Assembly: GCF_024437655.1 (NCBI RefSeq)
Contig: NZ_JANBVF010000026.1
Span: 1 to 33,419 of the forward strand
Direction: 5' to 3'
Source of the DNA: Chitinolyticbacter albus
GTDB lineage: Bacteria; Pseudomonadota; Gammaproteobacteria; Burkholderiales; Chitinibacteraceae
DNA length: 33,419 nucleotides
A program made the position numbers and the translations under genes. Shown piece by piece: positions 33,416 through 33,419 of this stretch. Each line of letters starts with the position of its first letter. Position 1 is the stretch's first letter. The notes under the pieces were generated by a model. The model was not told the origin of the DNA. It saw nothing but the letters and a program-made list of their open reading frames with translations, and did not search any database.

Positions 33416-33419
33416 CTGG

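Noticed and set aside
1-33419. Mobile elements, CRISPR arrays, prophage or integrative element
   Set aside because: No transposase or integrase frames, no regularly spaced repeats, and no att-like direct repeats beside the tRNA-Ser within the visible sequence. The tRNA could be an integration site, but only 54 bases beyond it are shown.

Overview
The window is an ordinary-looking, GC-rich bacterial chromosome segment. Gene content and order (divergent rluC/rne; a HAD phosphatase, Rieske protein and SppA run; dedA-alr-lysC; hpnD/hpnE; a MotD-type flagellar protein) suggest a beta-proteobacterium, probably of the Neisseriales (Chromobacterium/Chitinibacter-like). That placement is an inference from protein style and synteny, not a database result. 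Genes are dense, many neighbours share ATGA-type overlaps, and I see no insertion sequence, phage, integrase or CRISPR array.

Layout. 1-3276 (minus): dedA, alr and lysC, then a tRNA-Ser(GCU) with its own strong promoter. 3377-8928 (plus): an overlapping run of lplT, a periplasmic adaptor lipoprotein and an MdtB/MuxB-like RND pump. 8990-10744 (minus): a membrane hybrid histidine kinase whose start lies in an A7 tract overlapped by a five-codon mini-ORF. 10894-14738 (plus): a putative periplasmic copper-handling cassette made of a Cys-rich exported peptide, a shortened TolC-like protein, a Tat-exported two-domain multicopper oxidase with a Met-rich tail, a type-1 copper cupredoxin and a DUF411 protein. 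14769-18581 (minus): rluC, a Gph-like phosphatase, a Rieske protein, sppA and motD. 18582-19197 is the only long non-coding stretch, between divergent rluC and rne. 19198-22137 (plus): RNase E with a long disordered tail, closed by a strong terminator. 22250-24800 (plus): an HDOD protein, then an amino-acid ABC binding protein and permease separated by an intrinsic terminator and without an ATPase gene. 24861-27855 (minus): a DinG-family helicase and mltG overlapping by 74 nt. 28044-33257 (minus): aroC, a DUF4136 lipoprotein, hpnD, a GNAT acetyltransferase, hpnE and a YciK-like SDR, ending in a terminator. The right edge carries the terminator of a minus-strand gene lying outside the window.

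Most of this is housekeeping: lysine/threonine and aromatic amino-acid synthesis, D-alanine and peptidoglycan metabolism, RNA decay and rRNA modification, and squalene/hopanoid precursors. The accessory parts are the RND pump, the hybrid kinase and the copper cassette. The copper cassette is the best candidate for a poorly described system: it combines Cu(I)-oxidation and copper-carrier modules with a TolC-like protein that seems to lack most of the usual barrel segments and has no adaptor or pump in its own operon.
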